DNA from: Norana najaformis
Lineage: Eukaryota; Annelida; Clitellata; Crassiclitellata; Hormogastridae
NCBI GenBank assembly: GCA_964023275.1
Contig: OZ029919.1
Location: 6,681,450-6,745,449, forward strand
Direction: 5' to 3'
Length of the DNA: 64,000 nucleotides
Of the stretch, positions 39,418 through 49,657 are shown piece by piece (within the stretch, counting starts at the first letter, position 1; each line of letters opens with the position of its first letter). Made by a program: the position numbers and the translations under genes. A model generated the notes under the pieces. The model saw only the letters and a program-made list of their open reading frames with translations. It did not search any database and was not told the origin of the DNA.

Positions 39418-42400
39418 TGTCTCTCTCTCTATCTGTCTGTCTGTCTGTCGCTGTCTCTCTGTGTGTCTCTCTGTCTCTGTCTCTCTCTGTCTCTGTCTCT
39501 CGTTTGAAGATTGAATACTGAGCTTTTATTCTGCTTCCGACTCCTGCACCATCTCATGGCTATCATCGCTAACGATTTCCACCATAGCACTGCGTTGTCT
39601 CCCCGGCTGCGTGACATCCCATTCCCACCTGAACTGCCACCGAAACCGACCAGACTTTATGGACTTGATCTGCTATGAAACCGGTGATGAAGCGAAGCTT
39701 ATCTTCCTGAGGCGCTGAAAAATTTAGGAGGTTTGAATTTTTTGTCCATTTTAGTATTTTTTGTTGCTTTTATAGACACGTTTGGAGATCTCAGTGGGGA
39801 CTGTCGGTTCCGGGTGAATTTTTGCTCCATGCTAATTTTTTTGAGGGATTACATGTACATAGCTGCCCCACCCATTTGGAATAAACTCCCGCCACAAATG
39901 CGACAGTTGTCTGGTCAATCATACGAACTCACCAACACTTCACCTCTTTCAGTTTCTGCGCAGGTCTTTCACTCAAGACTGAAAACACTTCTTTTCCAAA
40001 AATCTGATCCTGATTCTTCCTCTTCCCCTTATCTCTCTTCTCGCTTCAGTTTCAAACACCATCCACCGTAACCGTCCGACTGTCTGACTCCTGGATCCTG
40101 ACCTGGAACCGAACCCTTTTGCCTATCGATTTTGTCTTGACTGAGCGCCTGTGAATAAACTGGATCCCGCGACTTAGCTTTCGTTGGGCGCTGTAGAAAT
40201 CTCGAGATTACAATTACGATAAAAAATTTACATACAAAAAGTAATAATACTCACGTCGACAGAGTTTTACACTCGGGCTGGCGACGAACTCAGAAAAGCC
40301 ATAATTTGGGCAACGAATGCAACCGCTGGAACCAAACTTCGGCTGATAGGAGTAGACGCCACACTGTCTGCAAGTGTAGTTGTCCTTTCGATGTCTGTAG
40401 TAGCCATGCATACAAGGTACTGCAACGTACATACATCCGTACGTATTATGCACGTACACTTGTATACATACATACATTGGTCTATGCATGTGTATATGAA
40501 TGTATGTTTGTATGTCTATGTATGTTTGTATCTATGTATGTATGCATGCATGTATGTATGTATGTATGTGTGTGTGAATGTATGTATGAATGTATGTATG
40601 TATGTATATATGTATGTATGTATTTACCCAGCTTGCAGTGTATGTATGTATGTATGTATGTAAGTACCCATGCATGCATGCATGCATGCATGTATGTATG
40701 TGTATATATGTATGTATGTGTGTATATGTATGTATGAATGTATGTATGTATTTACCCAGCTTGCGGTGTATGTATGTATGTATGTAAGTACCCATGCATG
40801 CATGCATGTATGTATGTATGTATGTGTGTATATGTATGTATGAATGTATGTATGTATGTATATATGTATGTATGTATTTACCCAGCTTGCAGTGTATGTA
40901 TGTATGTATGTATGTATGTATGTATGTATGTATGCATGTATGCCTATCTGCATAGACGTCAAATTTCCTTTGCAGGTCCTACTTTTATCATATGCGTCAA
41001 ATCAAAATCATACAAAATTTATCATACATTACTGCACTCAATGCGAAAAATCAGCTTACTGCAGACGAGTTCCTTGAAGATAATATGGCCATCTGGGCAA
41101 ATGGCAACAATGTCCTCCGTCGTTCGCGTCGGGTCAAACTTAAATCCAGTCAGGTCCGTAAAGATGTCTTCCGACGATTGCTGCAGCAGCTTCATCTTGT
41201 CTTTGACGACATCTCGCTGATAACCACAAGCAGAAAACCCCTCATCCGTTACAGATCTGCGCCCTGACTTGTCGTCGGGGTTGTCCATAAAGAACGCCCG
41301 AAAAAATTACCTACTTTGGACCACGCCCTCCTCTTGTCCGAATTTGACACCAAGACCTTACCACCCCACCACCCCATCGCAATCAAGGATGTCCATACTC
41401 CAACGGAGTACTAAGGTCTTAATTAAGCTACCCTGGTGATCTTGCAGGGCTAACTGTATTACGGGGTGGGTTAGTTTGATACCGCCTCGCCTAACAAAGG
41501 GACTATTAAATCCAAAGTACTATAGACTGTCTGCTGTCTGGCTGAAGTTGCTGTTCGAAGCACAGACTTGAGTATCAACTTCTAGGTGCCAAAGCTAGAT
41601 GCGGACGTCCGAATTGGGCATAAGCCCAGTCCTTTCTCCTCATTTGGGTGACCCATCTCACTCCTTTGTAGAAGTCCTTAATAGACGATCCTTTTGCGCA
41701 AATAACAATGAGCTTACAAGTGATCCCAAATTGATTGATTGCAATGCTCGACTATGAGGTTATTACATGTAGATTCCCCCCGCAACCTCAACCCATCGAA
41801 TAGCAGCAGCAGCAGCACCAGCAGCAGCAGCAGCAACAACAACAACAGAATTCGCCTGAATCTCTTCCAGTTCCTTCAGCTGCACCCGAACCATCTAAAC
41901 AGACTTCGTAATCGTAAACTCGAGATTTATACAGCGCCCAACGAATGCTAAATCGCGGGAAACAGCTCAGCATATTTCCAGACTTGCCTTGGATGCCGAC
42001 AATCCTCTTGCGAACCGTTAACAATAAAAAATGAAACATCTGCTTACATCTAGGCCCACATGTAGACCTAGATACTGATTCATTCGGCCTAATCTTCTGA
42101 ACTGTTGCCAGTGGAAAAGGTACAGCATTTGTTTAAATCTAAGGTATTGTTAAAATCATAACCTGTTAAGCACTTACATCTAAGTTATTTATGTAAGCTT
42201 CTTTTGCGCACCTAGGACCGCACTTCGGAGCTGCAAACATTGACGCACCATGAACTGTAACGTTCACCCTTAGATGCACCTGGAATCACAAACACCTCAT
42301 CTTTAGATGCACCTGTAATCACAAACACCTCACCTTTAGAAGCACCTGTTATCACAAACATATCACCTTTAGAAGCACCTGTTATCACAAACATCTCACC

Positions 42401-45130
42401 TTTAGATGCACTTGTTATCACAAGCGTCTCATATTGAGACATAGGTCATTGTCAAATGGGAATGAACTACACATTTATTTAGCGCCCAGAAACAAGATGT
42501 TCCCGAGACGATTTAGAAACATTAATTGTTCAACTCGTTTTATTTTTGTCAAACGGGATAACAAACCTAGTGAATTCAGAGCTAATGACAAAAAAGAAAC
42601 GAAAATTATTGTTAGGTCTATTCAAATTAGATTAGATTGGATCAGACAACTTAGATAAGATTAGATTAAATTAGATCAAATTAGACTAGACTTGACTGAT
42701 CAGATATGATCAGATCATATACCAGACAAAATAAGGCGTGTTATTGTTGATTGCGATTATGTTGCGATCGTAATTGTAATTTGTATGCTTTAAAACATGG
42801 GGGGGAACATAACGCATAATTATATAATATTTAATTATATTTATTATATGAAAACATCTAGCAATATTTGCAAAAGCAACGTCGCGCAATACGCACTTCT
42901 GATCTGAATTTTTCGCAGGGTATCGGAATGATCTGGAAGGCGCATTTGTCTCCCAGGTCAGCGCAGACGACGAATTCAATCTCTTTCATCAGCCTCGATA
43001 TCAGTCCTCGGTCACAGACTTTGGCCACGTACACGTACTGGAAGGTCTTTCGGTAGGCCGGAATCACGTATACTAACAAATGTACATATGCAGTTTTGCA
43101 TAATTTATTTATGTATTTATTAGGCGCCGTTATCTAATGACATAGCATCAGTTGATGGCACTGAGCAGTTGTGAGTGAAGGACTTGCTCATGGTCCCTAC
43201 ACAGTAACCGTCTCGCAGGAGGCTCGAACCTGTGCTCTCCGCGTTACAAGCCGAGCGCTCTATCCAATGTGCTACCATGCCCCACACACATATGTACATA
43301 TGACCATGCCAACATACATATGCACATATGTATTTGTGTATGTACGTATGTATGCATGTATGTGTATGTATGTCATCAAATAGTATAACTTGCTACCGGC
43401 GTAAGGTGGGAAGTAAACGGCAAGTCCTGCGATGCGCTGGTACTGTGTCCAGGGCTCTGGAGTTCTTCCATTTCCGGCTCCAGGGCCTAAAGAATCGTCT
43501 CCCTCGAGAATTGCGACTTGAGCTCCTTTCTTTTCCCCTCTCAGTGTTCCGCAGGCGCCTGAAGACTGTACTGTTTAACAGTGATTTTACTTTTCAGGTT
43601 GGAAGCACCTCTGTTGTTTATCCTCTAAGCGGCGCTTTATAAAACTCAGATTACAATTACAAAAAAGAAAATAAAATGAGCGCCTACTTTACGCTTGGGA
43701 TATAGGATACTTCACTTATACATAACACGTGAACTGATTTGAAGACGGACAATGGGTGACTTGTACCGATTACAGTGTGTTTGTAGGAGACCTTCTGTAT
43801 TTGTCCCGTCGTGAACATGTGGCACAAATAAACGCCGGAGTCGTCAGTCATGGAATTTTTTATCTGCAGTTCTCCATTCGGCAGGACGACCATCCGCGTG
43901 TTGAAGAGCGTGACCCCCGTGTGTGGATCGACCCACTTGAATTCCGGCTTCTGGGTCAGGCTGCTCGACAGGACGGTTGCCTCTGGGACGCATGGCACGT
44001 TCAACGCCTTGCCTTCTTCTGTGTACGCTGCTCAACCAAAGCCATTCGATCAGCTGTCTTTGCTGTAAAAGCGCTATATCAAGCGTATTGCCACATACAT
44101 ACATACATACATACATATATAGACATACATACATGCATAGAAATACATGCGTACATACATACATACATACATACATACATAGACATACATACATGCACAG
44201 ACATACATGCATACATACACAGACATACGTACATACATGCATACATAGACATGCATACATGCATAGACAAACATACATACATGCATAGACATACATGTGT
44301 ACATACACGCACATACATGCGTACATACATACAGACATAGACATACTTACATACATAAACATACATACATACATAGACATATATGCATACATACATATAC
44401 ATACACATAGGCCTACATACGTATGTATGTATGTACACACATACATACACACATGCATAAATACATACATAGACATACGTACATACATACATACATACAT
44501 ATATACATACATATACATAAATACATACATATATACATATATACATACATATTCGGGATTTGCAAAATGCCGATGTGTTTCATATGGGGTTGAGATTCCC
44601 AACATACCTATCTACCATGGCTAGATTAGGCCGGGGGGGGGGTATTGTGGTTGCGGAAGAGAACGATGTAAGAATAGTGCGTAGAATCTGTTTGAAGACC
44701 CTGGAGATTAGTTTCAGGATTTCAGCTGACCTAGGTTTTCCGACGATCGGTAGAGATTTCCTCCAAAGAACGATGTGTCCAAGATCTCGGCCACAGCATC
44801 CACTGAACGCAGATTCAGAGACAGGAACACTAAGACCGAAAACGCAAGGGGAGCTGCTTCCATCCCTCACTGAATAAAAAGAAATACGACAATACAATGA
44901 ATGGGACTCTGTCTGTCTGTCTGTATGTATGTATTTATGTATGTATGTATGTATTTATGTATGTATGTATGTATTTATTTATGTATGTATGTAATCATGT
45001 ATGTATGTAGGTGTATATGTATGCATGTATGTCTGCGTTTGCATCTATCTGATACAATATGTTTGTGTATCTCTCTGACACCATTTGTGTATCTGTCTTT
45101 TTTGTGTGTCTGCCTGCCTGCCTGCCTGCC

Positions 45131-45184
<54 letters not shown>

Positions 45185-45934
45185 AGCCTAAGCTGTTGCC
45201 ATACGGTCACTATAAACAAATCATGTACATTTACATTGCATGGGTTTAGCTTAGGATTAGGATTAAGATTAGGATTAGGTTTAGCTTAGGTTTACCTGCT
45301 GGATTTCAACCGGGCATATCCAGCGGTTTCACATGAAACTAACATCGATTGATGCCTTTGGCAATAAGATGACGGCGCTATAATCGTAACCGTAATTCCG
45401 AGATTTCTACAGCGCCCATGCAACGAAAGCCGCGCCGCGGGACCAGCTTATTCACAGGCGCTCAGCCAAAACAAAATCGATAGGCAAAAGGGTCCGGTTC
45501 TAGGTCAAGATCCAAAAGTCAGACGGAGAGACAGCGTGGCAGCTATGGGGGTGGTGGTGTTTGGGGTTAGGAGTTAATAGATCAAACGAGATTGGATTAG
45601 ATTATATCAGTCCATAGGCCGAACTGTTATTAGGCTATAGGCACTACTTTTTGCTAGCAAAATCACAGTTAGGCCTATAGGCCTATTACATACCCAGTTT
45701 GCAGCGCAGAGAGAGACAAGGATTACTCAGAATTAGGTCTACGTCGGACAGCCTTTTGTTTGAAATCGTATCGGTTGGATTAATCCAGTGCACCACACAA
45801 ATAGATCCAGCTAGAAAGCAACTGAGTTGGCCGACTCCGAAAGCAAGCAGCTTGCGTTGACGATGCTGCTCTTTTAAGCATGAATTGTTTACACTTTTGC
45901 ATAAATAAATAGATGCCATTCTGTTGTATGACAT
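35747..45934 (-). CDS. ZPBP-like single-pass membrane protein, tandem paralogue
   Basis: Eight exons give 432 codons plus stop: 45934-45694, 44018-43767, 43072-42897, 41267-41060, 40419-40255, 38442-38370, 37239-37155 and 35845-35747. Exon 1 carries a signal anchor or signal peptide (LLAFGVGQLSCFLAGSICVV). The Ig exon has ALNVPC, FKWVDP and DSGVYLCHM. The next exon opens VYVIPAYRKTFQYVYVAKVC, very close to the YVIxAYR segment of ZPBP and to VYQLPEY of the paralogue. Then come a linker exon ending in a Cys, a cysteine-rich exon (PCMHGYY, CRQCGVYSYQP, CIRCP) of exactly the same length (165 bases) as in the paralogue, a membrane helix (GITVICIIVAATVLICFLIL), a basic stop-transfer (AKKLKQRKKMGK) and a short charged tail. 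Intron phases 1-1-0-1-1-2-0 match the paralogue, so the pair arose by tandem duplication. It lacks the long Lys-rich and Pro-rich tail. The stop falls in a GCGCTATATAA retroposon-like motif. The last exon and the exact start ATG are the least certain parts. Confidence 0.8.
35846..36178 (-). repeat. 32-bp minisatellite of 3' splice-site copies
   Basis: About ten copies of a 32-bp unit, almost identical. Read on the minus strand each has CTGGGTTTATTTGTTTAAG|GTCTTAA. The real acceptor of the last exon of the second ZPBP-like gene (CTGGGTTTATTTGCTTAG|GACCTTAA) is the divergent end copy. Confidence 0.93.
36200..36640 (+). mobile_element. Non-LTR retrotransposon C-terminus, second family
   Basis: An intact frame of about 130 codons reads RRIEAFEMKCLRMIM, RKRKLIYFGHIMRKEG, RKRGRPRINWLDNI and RGHWRNIVHDAAESRNEEG, then TGA and a (GAACA)n tail. 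This is the C-terminal end found in many invertebrate LINE reverse transcriptases. It abuts the 32-bp minisatellite. The intact frame suggests a young copy. Confidence 0.9.
36745..36955. repeat. Pyrimidine tract, CCCTCC then (CT)n
   Basis: About 80 bases of CCCTCC words then over 100 bases of CT, with a GA-rich patch to 37035. Confidence 0.95.
37895..38050 (-). mobile_element. tRNA-derived SINE T1
   Basis: Reverse copy with AATTGTGAGTGAAGGACTTG and GGAGGCTTGAACCCATACGC. Confidence 0.8.
38590..38818 (+). mobile_element. Two nested LINE 3' tails
   Basis: A tail ending at 38742 in ATTACGATTACGATT is followed at once by a second, shorter tail starting CCTGTGAATAAGCTGGTC and ending at 38818. A second copy landed in, or was copied into, the tail of the first. 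Confidence 0.88.
38820..40222 (+). mobile_element. Non-LTR retrotransposon 3' half, degenerate
   Basis: Broken frames read CNSLFCSINSSQIKRLQTIQ, ALARAATKIPQHRHITPVLK and SLRWLKVP, the typical C-terminal end of a CR1/L2-type reverse transcriptase. Further on come PPIWNKLPPQMRQL and FHSRLKTLLF, then the same 3' tail as the other copies. A (CT)n expansion interrupts it at 39355-39500. It ends 33 bases left of the Cys-rich exon end (40255) of the second ZPBP-like gene. Confidence 0.88.
40400..40935. repeat. (TATG)n array with a repeated unique block
   Basis: The unique word TTTACCCAGCTTGC with GTGTATG flanks occurs three times (near 40622, 40751 and 40878) within the array, so blocks of about 130 bases were duplicated. 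The CATA/GTAC part begins at the acceptor of the Cys-rich exon (40419). Confidence 0.93.
41905..41965 (-). mobile_element. LINE 3' tail fragment, same family
   Basis: A short reverse copy from CGTAATCGTAAACTCGAGAT to ATCGCGGGAAACAGCTCA. Confidence 0.8.
42240..42440 (-). repeat. 33-bp minisatellite with sense-strand splice-like motifs
   Basis: About six copies in an intron of the second ZPBP-like gene. On the minus strand each unit has a TGATAACAG acceptor-like and an AAAGGTGAG donor-like motif. A period of 33 keeps a frame open that repeats FVITGASKGE; I do not treat this as coding. Confidence 0.88.
43115..43285 (-). mobile_element. tRNA-derived SINE T1, well preserved
   Basis: On the minus strand it starts GTGGGGCATGGTAGCACATT, has GGTTCGAGCC and ends near TAGATAACGGCGCC, so both Pol III boxes are intact. 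Confidence 0.88.
43385..43665 (+). mobile_element. LINE C-terminal remnant with (ATTACA)n tail
   Basis: The frame has FFHFRLQGLKNRLPRELR and SVFRRRLKTVLFNSDF, then GCGGCGCTTTATAAAACTC and ATTACAATTACAAAA. It lies about 100 bases left of the Ig exon of the second ZPBP-like gene. Confidence 0.8.
44088..44552. repeat. (CATA)n / (CATAGA)n array
   Basis: Starts after a GCGCTATATCAAGCGTATTG retroposon-like end, 70 bases from the Ig exon acceptor of the second ZPBP-like gene. Confidence 0.95.
44905..45185. repeat. (TATG)n then (CTGC)/(CTGT)n array
   Basis: The tetranucleotide shifts from TATG to GCCT to GTCT. Confidence 0.95.
45380..45575 (-). mobile_element. LINE 3' tail, same family
   Basis: Reverse copy with CGTAACCGTAATTCCGAGAT, CTACAGCGCCCATGCAACGA (a four-base insertion) and GGTCAAGATCCAAAAGTCAG, in intron 1 of the second ZPBP-like gene. 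Confidence 0.88.
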
Positions 45935-46282
45935 AACATCTTTCTATTGTTTTATATGACGTCTTTCTATTATGTCTTTTTATGACTTCGTTCTAGTGTT
46001 TACTATGATGTCGTCCTATTGTTTCGTTTGATTGACCTAATAATAATTTAGACTTATATGAAGGATCTGTGCCAAGGCCATCAAATAGACCATCCATACC
46101 TATCAAATGCTCGCCAATTTAATGTCTTAACTTTTAGGGAAATGTAGCTTTCACATAAAATAACAGCTGCAACTAAATCGAGCTTTTTCTACTCTGTAAG
46201 CAACACGTTGTGTGCAACCGTCTCTAGAGATCATGTCTTACATAAGCTACTCCCGCAAGTTAAAACCCTTAGTTATACCCAA

Positions 46283-46455
46283 CGGCCCCACACCCATGAT
46301 CGTATTATTCCTCCTGTTGATAATTTAACTCGCAAATGTTTTTTTATTAGGATGTTGTATGCATATTAAGTTTTCTTGTGTTCTTAAATACTTGTAAACG
46401 GACGTGCGATTAGCTACTGGTTAAGAAAAGGATATACTTACTTACTTACTCGCTC
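46283..46455 (+). mobile_element. Repeat pair with TTAC tail (copy B)
   Basis: Counterpart of 2960-3135, ending in ACTTACTTACTTACTCG, upstream of the CSGALNACT-like gene. Confidence 0.8.
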
Positions 46456-46860
46456 CGTGCTCTTTGCGCGGAATATAACTCTATCGTACTTTCCCCGAGC
46501 GTACTCTTTTACACTTTGAAATGGGGCGGTAATCTCAATGATATGCCTCCATGGCTAATAATCAGCTTGTGACGAGATTTTCAATATTTTTGCGCTTGCG
46601 TTGTTTATGCGTAAAATAAACAGACTTAGACGTGAATGTACCATAAAATAAAAAAAATTTGATGCATATTTTAGGTGCATTGGCCATTGCAGCTTTTTGT
46701 CGCGATGGTGTGTCTGTTTGTTTAGCATAAATTTGCTGCAGGGTGTATACGTAACCATGGGTCGTGGAGAGAGGCCGGTGGTTTTGCAATTCTGACAAAT
46801 AACAACACAGCGCGATATTTTCTGCACTGCAAGGTCCATAGATCTGATGCCTTCCAGAAA

Positions 46861-49657
46861 ATGGTAAAATTTAAGTTCATTAACTTACGAAATCGACATT
46901 TGCTAGATACGTTCAAATGCATGCTGGCATTGTCGCTGGGCGTAACACTCAAGACTCTTTATGACATGCCAGCTTATAAGTGCGAATGCCCCAGATGCCC
47001 AAACTGCGAGAGCGATCACGAGCTGCTTAATTCAGAACTTCATTTTCAGCTGAGGGAGGCTTTTGTGCCAAGGAATGTACAAGAAGTTTTACAGTATGAA
47101 TTTTTCAACATGTCGCATGTAGCAGGCAGTTCTGAGGATGAGCCATTTCACAAAATCTTTCGTTATCAAAAAGTTGATATCAAAGACATGGTTCGGCAAA
47201 TAATGCCATTGTTCAATTCGGCCAAAGGCGCCATCTGGAGAATGCTGAAACTAGAAAATGGATACAGGCGATTTGATCCACTTCGAGGTCAAGAGTACGT
47301 CATTGATGCAATTCTATCTCCGGAGAAGGATGAAAGCCGCGTTGAAAGGCATCGCTTTGAAATGGTCAAACCATTTGGTGCAGCACATATGGTGCAGAAT
47401 AATTTAGTGGAGTCTGACAAGATGATCCATTTTATCGTTCCAGTGTCACAGGCCAGCTCTCGATTTCATGACTTCATGCAGAACTTTGAAGACGTTTGTC
47501 TGAAGAACAATGAACCCACCTATTTGCTGATCTTACTGTGCACTGGCAAAGGAGAGGACCATGCACAGGAATATAACAAACTAAAGGCTGTGATGACCGA
47601 TATGACTCACCGATATCGTCATGCCCACATCCGACTAGTTCACACGAAAAAGAAGTTTTCGTTTCCTCTGGCATTTGATCTTGGGAGTAAACAGCTTCCT
47701 CCTTCTTCTCTGGTTTTCTTCTGCAGTGTCGACATAGTTTTCACAAAGGATTTTCTCAGCAGATGTCGCCTGAATGCCATAGAGGGGCGTCAGGTGTACT
47801 ACCCGGTGGGCTTTGCCCAGTACAGCCCTAATATTGTGTCAAAACATTCAGGTCTGAGGGGTGACATAAATCTCCTTGATATCAGCAAAAATACAGGCTA
47901 GTACTACTTAGCTGTTTTTACGGAATGTATGGTTTGTACCGTAAGATGGTTGGCATTTTACGCACACAGTGGCACACTTACATACTACTATCACCAAGCA
48001 ATGTAATTTGGTTAGTAAGAGGCAAGTCCTGCGGTGCACTGGCCCACGTGTGGAACTTGTCCGCTGCTTGCTGAAGGACTGAGAAGCAGGCATTGAGCCC
48101 CTTACCTAAGTTCCACTATGGGATGTGGGAGCTATACGTGTGCTGCAGTGATTGTGGGTTCCACTGACTGGGTTCGAATCTGGTGAACATATGCTGTGCA
48201 GAGATCTTGATTGGGTAAGTTGTTTATGTATGATAGTGCTGATCATCAAAGCAAGAGGCTTTTATGCTGGAATCAACTTGGAAGTGAACAAGTTTTTGTG
48301 ATGCACTTGTATGTTTCTTGGATTGATCCTCCGCCAACTAATGGAGAGGAAATGATTTTTTTCAATGTTAAATCCATACTTGACATTTATTGTTATTATA
48401 TATACACATCAGGATATGTACATTGCATAAATACAGGAGTGCCTGGATTGCAGCTGATATGTGTGTGCTTCAGTCGAAAGATCCTTCAAATCCAGGAGTA
48501 CACTTTTGAGGAGTTTCTATAGAGGCATGTAAACGAGGTTTATGATGATTTATGTAAACGAGGTTTATGATGAGGTTTCATGCTGCTGATAATTTTTTGT
48601 GCGTGCTGCTGATAATCAATTTTTGTGCGTGCTGCTGATAATCAATTTTTTGTACGTGCTGCTGATAATCAATTTTTTGTACGTGCTGCTGATAATCAAT
48701 TTTTTGTACATGCTGCTGATAATCAATTTTTTGTCCGTGCTGCTGATAATAAAAATTTTTGTACGTGCTGCTGATAATCAATTTTTTTACGTGCTGCTGA
48801 TAATCACACTTAATATTTTATTGTTGATGGTTTTCAGGTTTCTGGTCAACCAAAAGCTTCGAAATGTCCTGCATGCACAATTCCGACTACAGATCTGTTA
48901 AAGGATTCAATCCCAATCTCACTGACTGGGACAGTGATCTCTGTCAGCGACAGATTGTTGCAAAATTAAAAGTAATTTATCTATAAATATATTTATCTTG
49001 TAATAGACTTGTCCCAGAAATACAGCACTTATATTAAAATATGCTTTTGCTAAACATATTTTGCTGTGTTTAAATCTATTATGAAGACCTATTTATTTGT
49101 GGCCGTTGGCCGTTTGGTGATTCCTTTTCCTGTGGTGCTGATTCACATCAGATTTTGAAATGGAAAACATAATATAATATTGTGGCCTAACAGAAATAGC
49201 AGAAGATGATCAGTCTCTTTAAGCTAACCCTAAGAGGCAGTCGTAGGAACGAAGTGTTGGCAACTGCATTTTCTGAGGCTCTGCATGCAAAGATGGGTAG
49301 CCAGTCCTCCCACCCATAAAACAAATGTGCATTTATTGCATAACAGAGTTCACTAGAACAGATATAGTCTGTTTTCAGTTTTTTTATAAAGCTAAAAACT
49401 TCTGGTTTCTAAACATAAAAAAATTCAAATTGGTTTTTTGTAGATGTCCTGGTTTAAGCCAAGACTTGGTGCATCTGTCCGGCCTGTTGTTGTAGGTATT
49501 TCGAGCCATGGATCCTGGCCTTTTACACGTCTACCGAAACGAAACCTGTCCCATCACAGGACCAACAGAAGAGTGGAGAGACTGCATGGAAGTGGCTCTA
49601 AGCAACATTGGTTCTCGCCAGCAGCTGTCACGAATGCTTATGAAGTACATTGTGTGA
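46861..49657 (+). CDS. Chondroitin N-acetylgalactosaminyltransferase-like protein (CSGALNACT family), catalytic motifs altered
   Basis: Three exons, 46861-47896, 48838-48971 and 49496-49657, give 443 codons plus stop. The N-terminus is a type II membrane anchor (LLDTFKCMLALSLGVTLKTLY), then a Cys-rich stem (CECPRCPNC) and the CHGN/GT domain: FEMVKPFG, IHFIVPVSQ, FHDFMQNFEDVC, FPLAFDLG, VFFCSVDIVFT, YYPVGFAQYSPNIV, TGFW, and a C-terminal HVY...C...C region. These match CSGALNACT1/2, Golgi enzymes that add GalNAc to the proteoglycan linker to start and extend chondroitin chains. Differences: the usual DVD metal motif is SVD (residues 289-291), and the GGED-type acid site reads WDSD (376-379). 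Length is shorter than the roughly 530 residues of the human enzymes, from a shorter stem. Exon 1 is over 1 kb. The exon 1/2 join needs a GC donor (see intron entry). It could be a divergent enzyme or a pseudoenzyme; the family call is firm. Confidence 0.87.
47897..48837 (+). other. Probable GC-AG intron of the CSGALNACT-like gene
   Basis: Exon 1 reads into TAG if unspliced. Only a donor at AATACAG|GCTAGT joined to TTTTCAG|GTTTCTGG restores the family signature TGFW in frame. The nearest GT (GTACTA, four bases on) would create TAG. The intron holds a tRNA-like SINE piece and a 27-bp tandem array of branch-point and T-tract copies just before the acceptor. Confidence 0.65.
48575..48806 (+). 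repeat. 27-bp minisatellite upstream of the CSGALNACT-like acceptor
   Basis: Eight or nine copies of a unit with GTGCTGCTGATAATCAATTT and TTTTGTAC. Each carries a branch-point-like CTGAT and a T tract, and the array stops about 30 bases before the exon 2 acceptor at 48837. Confidence 0.9.

Noticed and set aside
43115..43285. Functional tRNA gene
   Set aside because: Boxes A and B are present, but the cloverleaf is imperfect and the sequence continues into a shared SINE body with several copies.
47474..47674. Minus frame inside the GalNAc-transferase
   Set aside because: Antisense shadow of conserved coding sequence.
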